From: UBA2336 sp049306095
GTDB taxonomy: Bacteria; Bacteroidota; Bacteroidia; Cytophagales; Cyclobacteriaceae
Assembly (NCBI GenBank): GCA_049306095.1
Contig: JBAQPU010000062.1
Span: 1-64,000 of the forward strand
DNA: 64,000 nt
Reading direction: 5' to 3'
The notes beneath the pieces were generated by a model that was not told the origin of the DNA, ran no database searches, and was given only the letters and a program-made list of their open reading frames with translations. Below are positions 16,607 through 25,274 of the stretch, in pieces (the stretch's first letter is position 1; each line of letters opens with the position of its first letter). A program made the translations under genes and the position numbers.

Positions 16607-18526
16607 ATGGGAAAAATTATTGGAATAGACTTAGGAACAACCAACTCGTGCGTATCGGTAATGGAGGGTAACGAACCGGTGGTGATCGCGAACAGCGAGG
16701 GCCGCAGAACCACCCCTTCGATTGTTGCTTTTTTAGATAACGGAAAAGGCGAACGCAAAGTGGGTGACCCCGCGAAACGTCAGGCAATTACCAATCCAAA
16801 AAACACGGTAACGTCTATCAAGCGTTTCATGGGTAAAAAATTTGCCGATGTAAGCGAGGAAAAGAAAATTGCTTCGTATCAGGTAGAAAGCGGCAATAAC
16901 GACACGGTGCGTGTTCGTATTGGCGATCGGTTGTATACACCGCAGGAAATTTCAGCGATCATCCTTCAGAAAATGAAGAGCACCGCTGAAGATTATCTGG
17001 GCACAACCATTACGGAAGCTGTTGTAACAGTGCCTGCATACTTTAATGATGCCGAGCGCCAGGCTACCAAAGAAGCCGGACAAATTGCAGGCTTGGATGT
17101 GAAGCGTATCATCAACGAGCCTACTGCTGCAGCACTTGCATACGGTTTGGATAAGAAAAACAAAGACATGAAAATTGCCGTGTACGACTTAGGCGGTGGT
17201 ACATTTGATATTTCCATTCTTGAACTGGGCGATGGCGTATTCGAAGTAAAGTCAACCAACGGTGATGTACACCTGGGTGGTGACGACTTTGATATGCGCA
17301 TCATGAACTGGCTTGCCGATGAATTCAAATCAGAAAAGAACATCGACTTGCGTAAAGACCCGATGGCCCTACAGCGTTTGAAAGAGGCTGCTGAAAAAGC
17401 GAAGATTGAATTATCATCTTCTCAGGAAACTGAAATCAACTTACCGTACATTACTTCCGTGGATGGTGTTCCTGAACACTTAGTGAAGAAAATTTCTCGC
17501 GCGAAGTTTGAACAACTGTGCGATGATCTGATTCGCAGAACGCTGGAGCCTTGCCGTAAAGCAGTGGCCGACTCAGGAATTTCTGTTGGACAAATTGATG
17601 AGGTGATCTTGGTGGGTGGTTCAACCCGCATCCCACGCATTGTTGAAGAAGTAGAAAAATTCTTCGGTAAGAAACCATCGAAAGGTGTTAACCCTGATGA
17701 AGTGGTGGCCGTAGGTGCCGCGATTCAGGGCGGTGTGTTAACCGGTGAAGTAAAAGATGTGTTGTTGCTGGATGTTACTCCGCTTTCGTTGGGCATTGAA
17801 ACCATGGGTGGCGTGATGACGAAGCTGATTGAATCAAACACTACAATTCCATCGAAGAAATCAGAAGTGTTCTCAACGGCATCAGACAGCCAGCCTTCGG
17901 TAGAAATACACGTGTTGCAAGGCGAGCGCCCGATGGCGAGAGATAACCGTACAATCGGTCGGTTCCATTTAGATGGAATTCCTCCGGCACCGCGCGGTGT
18001 ACCTCAAATTGAAGTAACCTTCGATATTGACGCCAACGGTATTCTGCACGTATCGGCTAAGGATAAAGGCACAGGTAAAGAGCAGAAGATTCGCATCGAG
18101 GCTTCCAGCGGTTTAACCGATGCCGAAATCCAGAAGATGAAGCAAGAAGCGCAGGCACACGCAGAAGAAGATAAGAAAGCGAAAGAGCGCGCTGAGAAAA
18201 TCAATCAGGCTGATTCCATGATCTTCCAGACTGAAAAACAGATGAAAGAATATGGTGATAAGCTTTCCGATGGGAACAAGAGTGCGATCAACAGTGCTCT
18301 TGAGAAACTGAAAGAAGCGCACAAAAATCAGGATGTGGCCACCATCGATACGGCCCTGGCCGAATTGAACGGTGCATGGCAGGCGGCTTCGCAGGAAATG
18401 TACCAGGCTACCAATGCCGGTGCTAATCCGGGTGCAGGCGCTGATGGCTCGTCACAGACCGGTGGTTCTTCTGATGGAAATCCGGTAACGGATGTACCGT
18501 TCGAAGAAGTGAACGATAAAAAATAA
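16607..18526 (+). CDS. dnaK: Molecular chaperone DnaK
   Basis: Hsp70 chaperone of 639 residues. The ATPase domain has GIDLGTTNSCVSVMEG at the N-terminus, VYDLGGGTFDISIL near 197 and VGGSTRIPRI near 340. The substrate-binding domain begins after DVTPLSLGIETMGG (near 395), and the C-terminal lid ends in a Gly/Ser-rich linker followed by DVPFEEVNDKK. Length and motifs are complete. No grpE or dnaJ is next to it. A 46-base hairpin repeat begins at its stop codon (18526-18571) and is repeated after the gdh gene. Confidence 0.98.
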   Translation: MGKIIGIDLGTTNSCVSVMEGNEPVVIANSEGRRTTPSIVAFLDNGKGERKVGDPAKRQAITNPKNTVTSIKRFMGKKFADVSEEKKIASYQVESGNNDTVRVRIGDRLYTPQEISAIILQKMKSTAEDYLGTTITEAVVTVPAYFNDAERQATKEAGQIAGLDVKRIINEPTAAALAYGLDKKNKDMKIAVYDLGGGTFDISILELGDGVFEVKSTNGDVHLGGDDFDMRIMNWLADEFKSEKNIDLRKDPMALQRLKEAAEKAKIELSSSQETEINLPYITSVDGVPEHLVKKISRAKFEQLCDDLIRRTLEPCRKAVADSGISVGQIDEVILVGGSTRIPRIVEEVEKFFGKKPSKGVNPDEVVAVGAAIQGGVLTGEVKDVLLLDVTPLSLGIETMGGVMTKLIESNTTIPSKKSEVFSTASDSQPSVEIHVLQGERPMARDNRTIGRFHLDGIPPAPRGVPQIEVTFDIDANGILHVSAKDKGTGKEQKIRIEASSGLTDAEIQKMKQEAQAHAEEDKKAKERAEKINQADSMIFQTEKQMKEYGDKLSDGNKSAINSALEKLKEAHKNQDVATIDTALAELNGAWQAASQEMYQATNAGANPGAGADGSSQTGGSSDGNPVTDVPFEEVNDKK

Positions 18527-18571
18527 TTCGCGGCCCTGTGCCTGCCTGCGGTAGGCAGGCCGCGATCTCAC
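18526..18571. repeat. 46-base palindromic repeat, copy 1 (after dnaK)
   Basis: Starting at the dnaK stop codon is a GC-rich element with inner stems (GCCTGC/GCAGGC and GCGGCC/GGCCGC). Its reverse complement matches 20209-20254 at 43 of 46 positions. Both copies sit directly after a gene's stop codon in the same gene-relative orientation, as REP-type elements do. Confidence 0.7.
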
Positions 18572-18693
18572 CATCTTAGCCTTTACAATTCGTTGAGTCC
18601 CCAGCACAAGGGCGGGGAAAAATAGATACAAGGAAGTCCGGCAAATAAGCCTTGATGTTAATCACCAGGGCTTATTTATTTTATCAGCTTATC

Positions 18694-18701
18694 TATCTTT
18701 A
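18694..18701 (+). promoter_or_regulatory. Possible -7 box for aspartokinase
   Basis: TATCTTTA lies 22 bases before the lysC start and differs from TAnnTTTG only in the last base. No clear -33 element was seen. Confidence 0.3.
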
Positions 18702-18723
18702 CGCTCCCTAAAATAAAGGCATC

Positions 18724-20046
18724 ATGTTAGTTTTGAAATTTGGCGGCACCTCGGTAGGAAAACCCGAGCGCATGAAAAAAATCGCGGAATTGGTAACCTC
18801 AACCCCCGGTCAAAAGGTGGTTGTTCTTTCTGCCTTGTCAGGCACCACCAATGCGCTGGTGGCTATTGGCGATGCCCTTTTGGCCGGCAACCCGGAGAAA
18901 GCGGAAGAGAATATTGTAACCCTGGAAGCCCACTATGCCGGCTTCATTAAGGAATTGTATAACTCGGACGCATACTATGCGATCGGTCAGGAAATCGTGA
19001 GCCGCTTTTTCATCTTTATTCGCTTACTGGCTGCCGGGCAATTTGACAGCAAGGGCTACCGGGAGCTGCTTGCACAGGGTGAATTAATTTCTACTGAGTT
19101 GTTTTACCAGCACGTACAGGAAAGAAAAATAAATGCCCGTCTGCTGCCGGCCCTTTATTTTATGTCGATTGATGAAAATGAAGAACCGGAGCTTGAAAAA
19201 ATTGAACAACGCCTGAAGCCGTTGCTCGCTTCTTTAAAAAACGTAGACCTCATCATCACGCAGGGATACATCTGCCGAAACCATCGCAATGAAATTGATA
19301 ACCTGAAGCGTGGCGGCAGCGATTATACCGCATCATTAATTGGTTCAGCTATTCGCGCTGAAGAAATCCAAATCTGGACCGACATTGACGGCATGCACAA
19401 CAACGATCCGCGGATTGTTAAGAAGACCTTCCCTATTTCCGAACTTACGTTCGATGAAGCTTCTGAACTAGCCTACTTTGGCGCAAAAATTTTACACCCC
19501 TCCACAATTGTTCCCGCTCAAAAGCACAATGTACCGGTACGGCTCAAGAACACGATGGATGAAAAAGCGGAGGGAACCATCATCAGCAACAAAGGTGTGG
19601 AGGGCACGTTCAAGGCGGTGGCTGCGAAAGATAATATTACGGTCATTAACATTAAATCATCGCGCATGCTAATGGCTTACGGATTTTTGCGGAAAGTATT
19701 TGAAGTGTTTGAACTACATAAGACTCCGATCGATATGATCTCCACTTCGGAGGTGGCTGTTTCCCTCACTATTGATGGTGCTGAAAATCTCGATTCAATT
19801 GTGGCTGAACTAAAAAAGTTCGGAAACATTGAAGTAGAGAAAAATCAAACGATCATTTGCGTGGTGGGGCATAACATCGGAAAACAAAAGGGTATTCTTG
19901 AAAAAGTATTCAGTGCGTTGGCCGTTGTGCCTGTGCGGATGGTTTCGTGTGGTGGAAGCAATAACAACATCTCCATTGTGATTGAACCAGCCTACAAGGA
20001 AAAAGCGCTGGTTGCGCTGAATGAAAATTTATTTGGAATAAAATAG
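18724..20046 (+). CDS. lysC: Aspartate kinase
   Basis: This enzyme phosphorylates L-aspartate, the first step to lysine, threonine and methionine. The N-terminal kinase domain starts KFGGTSVGKPERM. It has RGGSDYTASLIG near 200 and WTDIDGMHNNDPR near 218. Two ACT domains follow after about residue 300 (ITVINIKSSRM and QTIICVVGHNIG), which bind amino-acid effectors. At 440 residues it is a monofunctional aspartokinase and not a fusion with homoserine dehydrogenase. It stands alone between dnaK and the convergent dehydrogenase gene. Which amino acid inhibits it cannot be told. Confidence 0.94.
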   Translation: MLVLKFGGTSVGKPERMKKIAELVTSTPGQKVVVLSALSGTTNALVAIGDALLAGNPEKAEENIVTLEAHYAGFIKELYNSDAYYAIGQEIVSRFFIFIRLLAAGQFDSKGYRELLAQGELISTELFYQHVQERKINARLLPALYFMSIDENEEPELEKIEQRLKPLLASLKNVDLIITQGYICRNHRNEIDNLKRGGSDYTASLIGSAIRAEEIQIWTDIDGMHNNDPRIVKKTFPISELTFDEASELAYFGAKILHPSTIVPAQKHNVPVRLKNTMDEKAEGTIISNKGVEGTFKAVAAKDNITVINIKSSRMLMAYGFLRKVFEVFELHKTPIDMISTSEVAVSLTIDGAENLDSIVAELKKFGNIEVEKNQTIICVVGHNIGKQKGILEKVFSALAVVPVRMVSCGGSNNNISIVIEPAYKEKALVALNENLFGIK

Positions 20047-20062
20047 GTTTAGCAAGATCTAA

Positions 20063-20104
20063 CCGTCAGACCGCTTGATGCCTAGGCTTATAGCGGTCAG
20101 ACGG
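20063..20104. repeat. Hairpin repeat, CCGTCAGACCGCT family, copy 2
   Basis: CCGTCAGACCGCT and AGCGGTCAGACGG form a 13-position stem with one mismatch around a 16-base loop, 16 bases after the lysC stop codon. It matches the repeat at 7508-7536. Confidence 0.55.
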
Positions 20105-20208
20105 CTTTGGATTAGGTTCCCCTTTTATGTTTCATTTCATTTCGGTCTGTGGTACACAGACCGAGGTTCTATCTCGATTTTTTATCGGGTTCCGGTATCT
20201 CATCCGAG

Positions 20209-20254
20209 GTGGGATCGCGGCCTGCCTACCGCAGGCCGGCACAAGGCCGCGAAT
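20209..20254. repeat. 46-base palindromic repeat, copy 2 (after gdh)
   Basis: This is the inverted counterpart of 18526-18571 with three mismatches in 46. It ends three bases beyond the stop codon of the minus-strand dehydrogenase gene, so it sits after that gene just as copy 1 sits after dnaK. Confidence 0.7.
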
Positions 20255-20256
20255 TT

Positions 20257-21483
20257 TTACACGAGTTGTTTCAGTGCGATCTCAAAAGATGCTTGCGCTA
20301 TTCCCGTTTTAGAGGCATTAACCTTTTGTGTCCTTTCCAGCGCCCTTCTGATTGTTCGAGAAATGTCATCGAAAATTGATTGATCATCCATGCTCACTTC
20401 ACTTTCCATGAAATGTGCAAATACACGTGCCATCCCGCAGTTAGCGATAAAATCCGGAATCACCGAAAACTTCTGATCGGCATATAAGCCTGTTGGCCCA
20501 AAAAATATTTCCGGATCAGCAAACGGAACATTGGCACCACAGGAAAACACTTCCAGTTTGGAAGCAATCATACGGTCTACCTGGCCTTTGTTGACTAAGC
20601 GCGAAGCAGCAGCCGGAATAAAAATTTCAAATTGACTGTCCCAGATTTTCTTGTTCACCTCATCAAACGAAAGTAAGCCTGGCGAAACCAGTTTATTGCC
20701 TTGACGATTCACGACCAACTCATTAATTTCCTGTTGTGTAAATCCATTCGCATTCATCAGTCCACCTTCGCGGCTGATAATCCCCACGATTTTCACTCCT
20801 GCTTTTGAAAGATAAAATCCTGAGGCAGCACCCACGTTTCCCCATCCTTGCACCACCGCGCGTTTTCCTTTTAATTCACCTCCCCATAATTCATAATAAT
20901 GGCGCACCGCTTCCGCTACTCCAAAGCCGGTACACATATCGGCCACCGTATATTTTTTACTCAGCAGGGGAGTGTACTGTTCGTCTTCAATAATTTTTAC
21001 AACACCCTGACGGAGCTGACCAATGCGGTTTACCTTCTGCGCCTCGGTTGGTTTATAATGACCAGTAAAAACACCTTCCTGCGGATGCCAGATACCCACA
21101 TCTTCGGTAATGGGAATCACTTCGTGGATTTCATCGACATTTAAATCACCTCCCGTTCCGTAATAATATTTCAGCAATGGCATAACAGCCGCATACCAAC
21201 GCTGCAGCACCCCCGCTTTGCGAGGATCATTGGGATCGAAGTTGATTCCCGATTTCGCACCACCAATGGCCGGGCCCGAAACCGTAAATTTAACTTCCAT
21301 GGTTTTGGCGAGCGATTCTACCTCGCGCTTATCCAACCCAAGCCTCATCCTTGTTCCGCCACCGGCAGCGCCTCCACGTAGTGAGTTAATCACCACCCAG
21401 CCTTCGGCCTCTGTTTCACTGTCTTTCCACTCAAAAACAATTTCGGGTCGTTTGTTTTCGAATTTTTGAAGGAGTTCTTTCAT
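20257..21483 (-). CDS. Glu/Leu/Phe/Val dehydrogenase
   Basis: The 408-residue product is an amino-acid dehydrogenase that interconverts an amino acid and its 2-oxo acid with NAD(P). It shows the substrate-binding GGAKSGINFDP near 75, catalytic-region GGDLNVDEIHEV near 115 and the Rossmann motif VVQGWGNVG near 215. Glutamate is the most common substrate, but valine or leucine enzymes share this architecture and I cannot choose between them. The start codon overlaps the stop of the PIN gene by four bases. This is unusual coupling of a metabolic enzyme to a toxin-like gene. A 46-base hairpin element follows the stop. Confidence 0.9.
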   Translation of the reverse strand: MKELLQKFENKRPEIVFEWKDSETEAEGWVVINSLRGGAAGGGTRMRLGLDKREVESLAKTMEVKFTVSGPAIGGAKSGINFDPNDPRKAGVLQRWYAAVMPLLKYYYGTGGDLNVDEIHEVIPITEDVGIWHPQEGVFTGHYKPTEAQKVNRIGQLRQGVVKIIEDEQYTPLLSKKYTVADMCTGFGVAEAVRHYYELWGGELKGKRAVVQGWGNVGAASGFYLSKAGVKIVGIISREGGLMNANGFTQQEINELVVNRQGNKLVSPGLLSFDEVNKKIWDSQFEIFIPAAASRLVNKGQVDRMIASKLEVFSCGANVPFADPEIFFGPTGLYADQKFSVIPDFIANCGMARVFAHFMESEVSMDDQSIFDDISRTIRRALERTQKVNASKTGIAQASFEIALKQLV

Positions 21484-21899
21484 AGGTCGAGTTGTTTGAG
21501 AAAAGCAGCCAATGATACAACTTGGGTCTGTTTAAATTTTTCGATTCTTAATAATTCTTTATCTCCTGTTATCAGGTAATCGGCTTTTGCTGACGTTGCA
21601 ATATCAAACAGGAAATCATCTTTTGGATCTGATGATATCTTATTTTTTATTACAGGCTTAACAAACAAGATTGCCTGAGTAAGCAAAGAAAGCAGTCGCT
21701 CAATTTTCACTTTTGAAATCGTTTTTCGGAATTTTGGACGATGCAATACTTCGCGCAACTCTTGTATGAGTTCATCAGAACCAATGATTTCAATGGATTC
21801 TTCTGACAAGAGTTTATTCAGCGGAGAATGAAATGAATTGTATGCGAAACTAATCCAGAGGTTGGTATCAATAATTACCTTAATTTTTCTTACGGGCAT
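21480..21899 (-). CDS. PIN-domain putative toxin (COG1569-type)
   Basis: The 139-residue product is a single PIN domain. This is a metal-dependent RNase fold used by VapC-like toxins. The acidic residues sit in VIIDTNLWISF (Asp 11), DELIQEL (Glu near 46), DPKDDFLFDIA (Asp near 93-96) and LITGDKEL (Asp near 113). The family usually pairs with an upstream antitoxin; here the upstream gene overlaps by 20 bases. It overlaps the dehydrogenase start by four bases. Activity as a toxin is inferred from the fold and gene order only. Confidence 0.8.
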   Translation of the reverse strand: MPVRKIKVIIDTNLWISFAYNSFHSPLNKLLSEESIEIIGSDELIQELREVLHRPKFRKTISKVKIERLLSLLTQAILFVKPVIKNKISSDPKDDFLFDIATSAKADYLITGDKELLRIEKFKQTQVVSLAAFLKQLDL

Positions 21900-22116
21900 A
21901 GCGGGCAGCTCTTACTTGATCAACTTCTTCCTGGATTTCATCCATTGATAAATTTTTCCGATTAGATTTCCCCGACAGGCCCGCTATTTTGATCCTACTT
22001 AAAAGCCTCTTCTCAAAAGGAGTCAATGACGCAGCCACGATTCCCATTCTTTTTGCAATGTCCGTGATAAGTTTTTGCTCGGACTTTGTTTTTACGTTGA
22101 TCAGAATGCTTTCCAT
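21880..22116 (-). CDS. Putative antitoxin of the PIN pair
   Basis: This is a 78-residue hydrophilic protein encoded directly upstream of, and overlapping, the PIN gene by 20 bases. The N-terminus MESILINVKTKSEQK looks like a short beta strand followed by a helix, as in many ribbon-helix-helix-type or related antitoxins. The C-terminus (EIQEEVDQVRAARYARKK) is a charged helix, the sort of segment that wraps around a PIN toxin. No named family was recognised. The role rests on gene order and size. The gene begins 17 bases after the anmK stop. Confidence 0.65.
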   Translation of the reverse strand: MESILINVKTKSEQKLITDIAKRMGIVAASLTPFEKRLLSRIKIAGLSGKSNRKNLSMDEIQEEVDQVRAARYARKKN

Positions 22117-22133
22117 TCTGTAAAATTACATGT

Positions 22134-23204
22134 TTAGAACCCAATCATCAAACCGCTGCTGCTATCTTTAGCAGCCCCTGTTACAGTTTTTAAACTATTA
22201 ATTTCGTTGCGTTTGCGCAGCACACCCAGAAAAGCAAATACCAGTGCTTCCTTAAAATTCACTACTTCATTTTCTGGAATGATAATCGTGGCATTATCAC
22301 CAACATACTCGATTAACCGATACATGAGAAAAGAATTAAAGGCACCTCCGCCCGTACACAATACGGTAACCTTCTTTCCGGCTTGTATAATCGCTTCCGC
22401 CAGTTGCAGGGCAATGGATTCCGTAAACGTTCTGAGTTTATCCTGAACAGAAATGTTTTCACGATCTAAAACAGGCTGAATAGTTCGCTCAAAAAACTCG
22501 CGCGCCAGCGCTGGTCGCTTTTGCTTAATCTTAGCATAAATGCTATTCAATTTCTTTAGCATGGGTAGGTTTACTTCGCCTGAAGAACTTAATGCTCCTC
22601 CTTTGTCATACAGCTTTCCAACTTTCCCCGATAAATAATTTAACCCCATGTTTACATAGCAAACATCGTAAGCGATTCTTTTACCTTTTTGTTCGAATGA
22701 AAGATTAGCAATGCCACCCAGGTTCAGGCAAACATCATAATCAGGAAAAAGCAGTCTGTCACCGATTGGCACAAGTGGTGCACCTTGCCCTCCGTTGGCA
22801 ACATCCAGACTTCTGAAATCGGAAATTACCGGAAGGTTTGTAACAGCATGCAGGTCATTCCCATTGCCGATTTGAAGTGTAAATCCTTTTTCAGGCTGAT
22901 GAAAGACAGTATGGCCATGTGATGAGATAAAATCAACGCCTATGATTCTGTTTTTGCTGATGAAGTCTTTACAAAGGAGTCCTAAAAACTTTCCGTACGC
23001 ATGATCAAGCTCCAGTAAATTCCAGGCCGACAGCCCATGCGCTTCTCTCAGTTTTTTAAACCAGGCCGGTGAATACCGAATGGTGTCCGCTTTTTCAATC
23101 TCAAACTTCCATTGTTTCTTAAATGAAAACGTACAACAGGCAAGGTCTACACCATCCAACGATGTGCCCGACATGAGCCCTATTACTTTATACTGGTTCT
23201 TCAT
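22134..23204 (-). CDS. anmK: Anhydro-N-acetylmuramic acid kinase
   Basis: AnmK phosphorylates and opens 1,6-anhydro-N-acetylmuramate to MurNAc-6-phosphate during cell-wall recycling. The ATP-binding fold begins GLMSGTSLDGVD (residues 9-20). FISSHGHTVFHQP near 93, a NLGGIANLSF motif near 165 and CTGGGAFNSFL near 285 are all present. Length (356 residues) is typical. It is the first gene of a minus-strand run that continues into the putative toxin pair and the dehydrogenase. It is divergent from coaX with seven bases between the start codons, so the two must share a very compact promoter region or have promoters inside each other's 5' end. Confidence 0.93.
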   Translation of the reverse strand: MKNQYKVIGLMSGTSLDGVDLACCTFSFKKQWKFEIEKADTIRYSPAWFKKLREAHGLSAWNLLELDHAYGKFLGLLCKDFISKNRIIGVDFISSHGHTVFHQPEKGFTLQIGNGNDLHAVTNLPVISDFRSLDVANGGQGAPLVPIGDRLLFPDYDVCLNLGGIANLSFEQKGKRIAYDVCYVNMGLNYLSGKVGKLYDKGGALSSSGEVNLPMLKKLNSIYAKIKQKRPALAREFFERTIQPVLDRENISVQDKLRTFTESIALQLAEAIIQAGKKVTVLCTGGGAFNSFLMYRLIEYVGDNATIIIPENEVVNFKEALVFAFLGVLRKRNEINSLKTVTGAAKDSSSGLMIGF

Positions 23205-23211
23205 ATTTTTG

Positions 23212-23946
23212 ATGGCTTTAGATATGAATGTTGTAGTCGATTACGGAAACTCATCGGCCAAGGTAGGGATTTTCAATCAGCATGAAATGGTTGAAAAATA
23301 CCTGTTTGCCCATCATGAAGAGTTGCAAAAATTCCTGCAACAATCGCAGTCAGAAAACCTGATTGTTAGTTCCGTTACAGCCGATGCAACCCAGGTAGCT
23401 GATTGGGCCTCATCTTTTTTCAAACGCAAATTTATACTGACCCCTCTCCTTCCCCTTCCGGTGAACATTCGGTACAGCACCCCGCATACCCTGGGTGTCG
23501 ACAGGATAGCCGGAGCGTGCGGAGCGGTACAACTTTTTCCTGGTTTCAACAGTCTTGTCATAGATATGGGAACCTGTATTACGTATGACTTTACCGACAG
23601 CCACAAAAATTATTTTGGCGGTGGCATTTCCCCGGGGCTTAAGATGCGGTTTAAAGCGGTACATACTTTTACCACCAGGCTTCCGTTAGTGAATCCGGTA
23701 GACAACCCCGAATTGATTGGTCATAGTACAGAAACCTCTATTCAAAGCGGGATTATTCATGGGATGGCAGCCGAAATTGACGGGATTATTGCACAATACC
23801 GTATGAATTACCCCGATTTGAAGGTGATTTTATGCGGAGGAGATGCCTCCTTTTTTGAAAACAAACTGAAAGCATCCATATTTGCATCCCCGGATTTGGT
23901 GCTTGTCGGTTTAAACAGTGTTTTGATTCATAATGTCTCTTTATAA
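23212..23946 (+). CDS. coaX: Type III pantothenate kinase
   Basis: CoaX catalyses the first step of coenzyme A synthesis, phosphorylating pantothenate. The start at 23212 (MALDMNVVVDYGNSSAK) puts the phosphate loop DYGNSSAKVG near the N-terminus; the frame is open to 23080 but that part runs through anmK. A later ATG at 23224 is also possible. The family motifs GVDRIAGACGA near 95, VIDMGTCITYDF near 115 and GGGISPGLKMR near 135 are intact. The 3' end overlaps the outer-membrane protein gene by 14 bases, showing coupling. CoaX followed by this barrel protein and LptC is a common arrangement in Bacteroidota. Confidence 0.92.
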   Translation: MALDMNVVVDYGNSSAKVGIFNQHEMVEKYLFAHHEELQKFLQQSQSENLIVSSVTADATQVADWASSFFKRKFILTPLLPLPVNIRYSTPHTLGVDRIAGACGAVQLFPGFNSLVIDMGTCITYDFTDSHKNYFGGGISPGLKMRFKAVHTFTTRLPLVNPVDNPELIGHSTETSIQSGIIHGMAAEIDGIIAQYRMNYPDLKVILCGGDASFFENKLKASIFASPDLVLVGLNSVLIHNVSL

Positions 23947-25231
23947 AAGGTATTTACTCCTCCTCAGTTTTATTGGGTTTTCTTCTGCGGCCATCGGGCA
24001 GGCAGCCAGTTCGCCCTTTTCCACTTATGGTATGGGAATGCCTTATGGAAACGCACTGATTCAAAACCAGGGCATGGGCGGTGTGGGTGTTAGCCAGCCT
24101 CAATTCTGGTCGGTAAACAATCAAAATCCTGCCCTGCTTGTTTTCAATTACAATACCACTTTTCAGGCCGGCATGCTGGTAGAAGGCCGAACCATTAAAT
24201 CAGATACTGCCAGCCAAAAAGGAGTTTATGGTAACTTGAATTACCTGGTCATTGCCTTCCCTGTTAAGGCCGGAAAATGGACAACTTCATTCGGGCTGAT
24301 GCCCTTCACAAATGTGAACTATAAGCTAGCCTATACTGACGATGTAATCAGCAACACTCCCCCTGGATTGCCTGTCGACACAGTGGCGGTGATTGAGCAG
24401 GGAAGCGGAGGCCTCAACCAGTTTTACTGGTCGAACGGAGTGAGGATCCATGATAATTTCTCCATCGGTTTAAAAGCAACATATGTCTTTGGATCGGTCG
24501 AACGCGATTACTCCAATTTACTGGATGAAAATTATTCCGATCCCGATGCCCCGGTTCCTTTTATTGTGGGGATTGCCGATCAAACCTACGTTAAAGATTT
24601 TATGTTCAGCGGAGGCCTTTCATACAGCCAGGATTCAATTGGTAAAAAACATGACTACCGATTAAGTGCGGGGTTGGTTTATTCCTTTGCAACAGATTTA
24701 CGCGCCAATAAAACTACGGTAGTAGAAAGACGGGTTACAAGCGGTTCGCCCGTTACGTCCGACACCCTCATTACTAACAGGGGTAATGTGTCTGTTCCAT
24801 CCGGGTTAACCGTTGGCCTCTCTTTAAGCAGAGGTTCAAAATGGACAGCTGGTGTAGAGTTTACAGCACAGGATTGGTCTGAATTCAAAACCATGAACAA
24901 TGATGATGAGGGGCTTGCCAATGCCTGGCGAATAGCAGCCGGTGGAGAATACACACCCGATGCCATCTCCAACAACTATTTAAAACGAATATCTTACCGC
25001 GTAGGCTTCAGCTATGAGAAGAGCCCCATTCTTGTCAATAACCACCCATTGAATGACATTGGCATTAATTTTGGCTTCTCCTGCCCCACCGGGTCGTCCA
25101 GTCTGGACTGGGGATTCCGTTTAGGAAAACGTGGTGACAAGGCTGAAACAATTTTAGAAGAATCGTATTACAAAATATATTTTGGAATATCCTTTAACGA
25201 TCGGTGGTTCATCAAACGGAAATTTGATTAA
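23933..25231 (+). CDS. Outer-membrane beta-barrel protein (FadL/porin-like)
   Basis: The 432-residue product has a signal peptide ending near AAIGQ (residue 23). A glycine-rich N-terminal region (FSTYGMGMPYGNALIQNQGMGG) follows, then repeated amphipathic strands up to a C-terminal YYKIYFGISFNDRWF, the aromatic terminal strand of outer-membrane barrels. The N-terminal motif resembles the hatch region of FadL/OmpP1-type proteins that import hydrophobic compounds, but substrate is unknown. It overlaps coaX by 14 bases and precedes lptC by 43 bases, so the three genes are one operon. Confidence 0.8.
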   Translation: MSLYKRYLLLLSFIGFSSAAIGQAASSPFSTYGMGMPYGNALIQNQGMGGVGVSQPQFWSVNNQNPALLVFNYNTTFQAGMLVEGRTIKSDTASQKGVYGNLNYLVIAFPVKAGKWTTSFGLMPFTNVNYKLAYTDDVISNTPPGLPVDTVAVIEQGSGGLNQFYWSNGVRIHDNFSIGLKATYVFGSVERDYSNLLDENYSDPDAPVPFIVGIADQTYVKDFMFSGGLSYSQDSIGKKHDYRLSAGLVYSFATDLRANKTTVVERRVTSGSPVTSDTLITNRGNVSVPSGLTVGLSLSRGSKWTAGVEFTAQDWSEFKTMNNDDEGLANAWRIAAGGEYTPDAISNNYLKRISYRVGFSYEKSPILVNNHPLNDIGINFGFSCPTGSSSLDWGFRLGKRGDKAETILEESYYKIYFGISFNDRWFIKRKFD

Positions 25232-25274
25232 GGCAGCTTTCCCGTTTAATGTTTTAAAAGGCTATAGGAATCCT

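Noticed and set aside
18526..20254. Inverted repeats around lysC as ends of a mobile element
   Set aside because: No transposase lies between them, and both repeats sit directly after stop codons in the same gene-relative orientation, which fits REP-like elements better.
20075..20383. Open frames of about 60-100 codons between lysC and the dehydrogenase gene
   Set aside because: They are shadows across repeat sequence and the 3' end of the dehydrogenase gene; no protein-like composition or start signal was seen.
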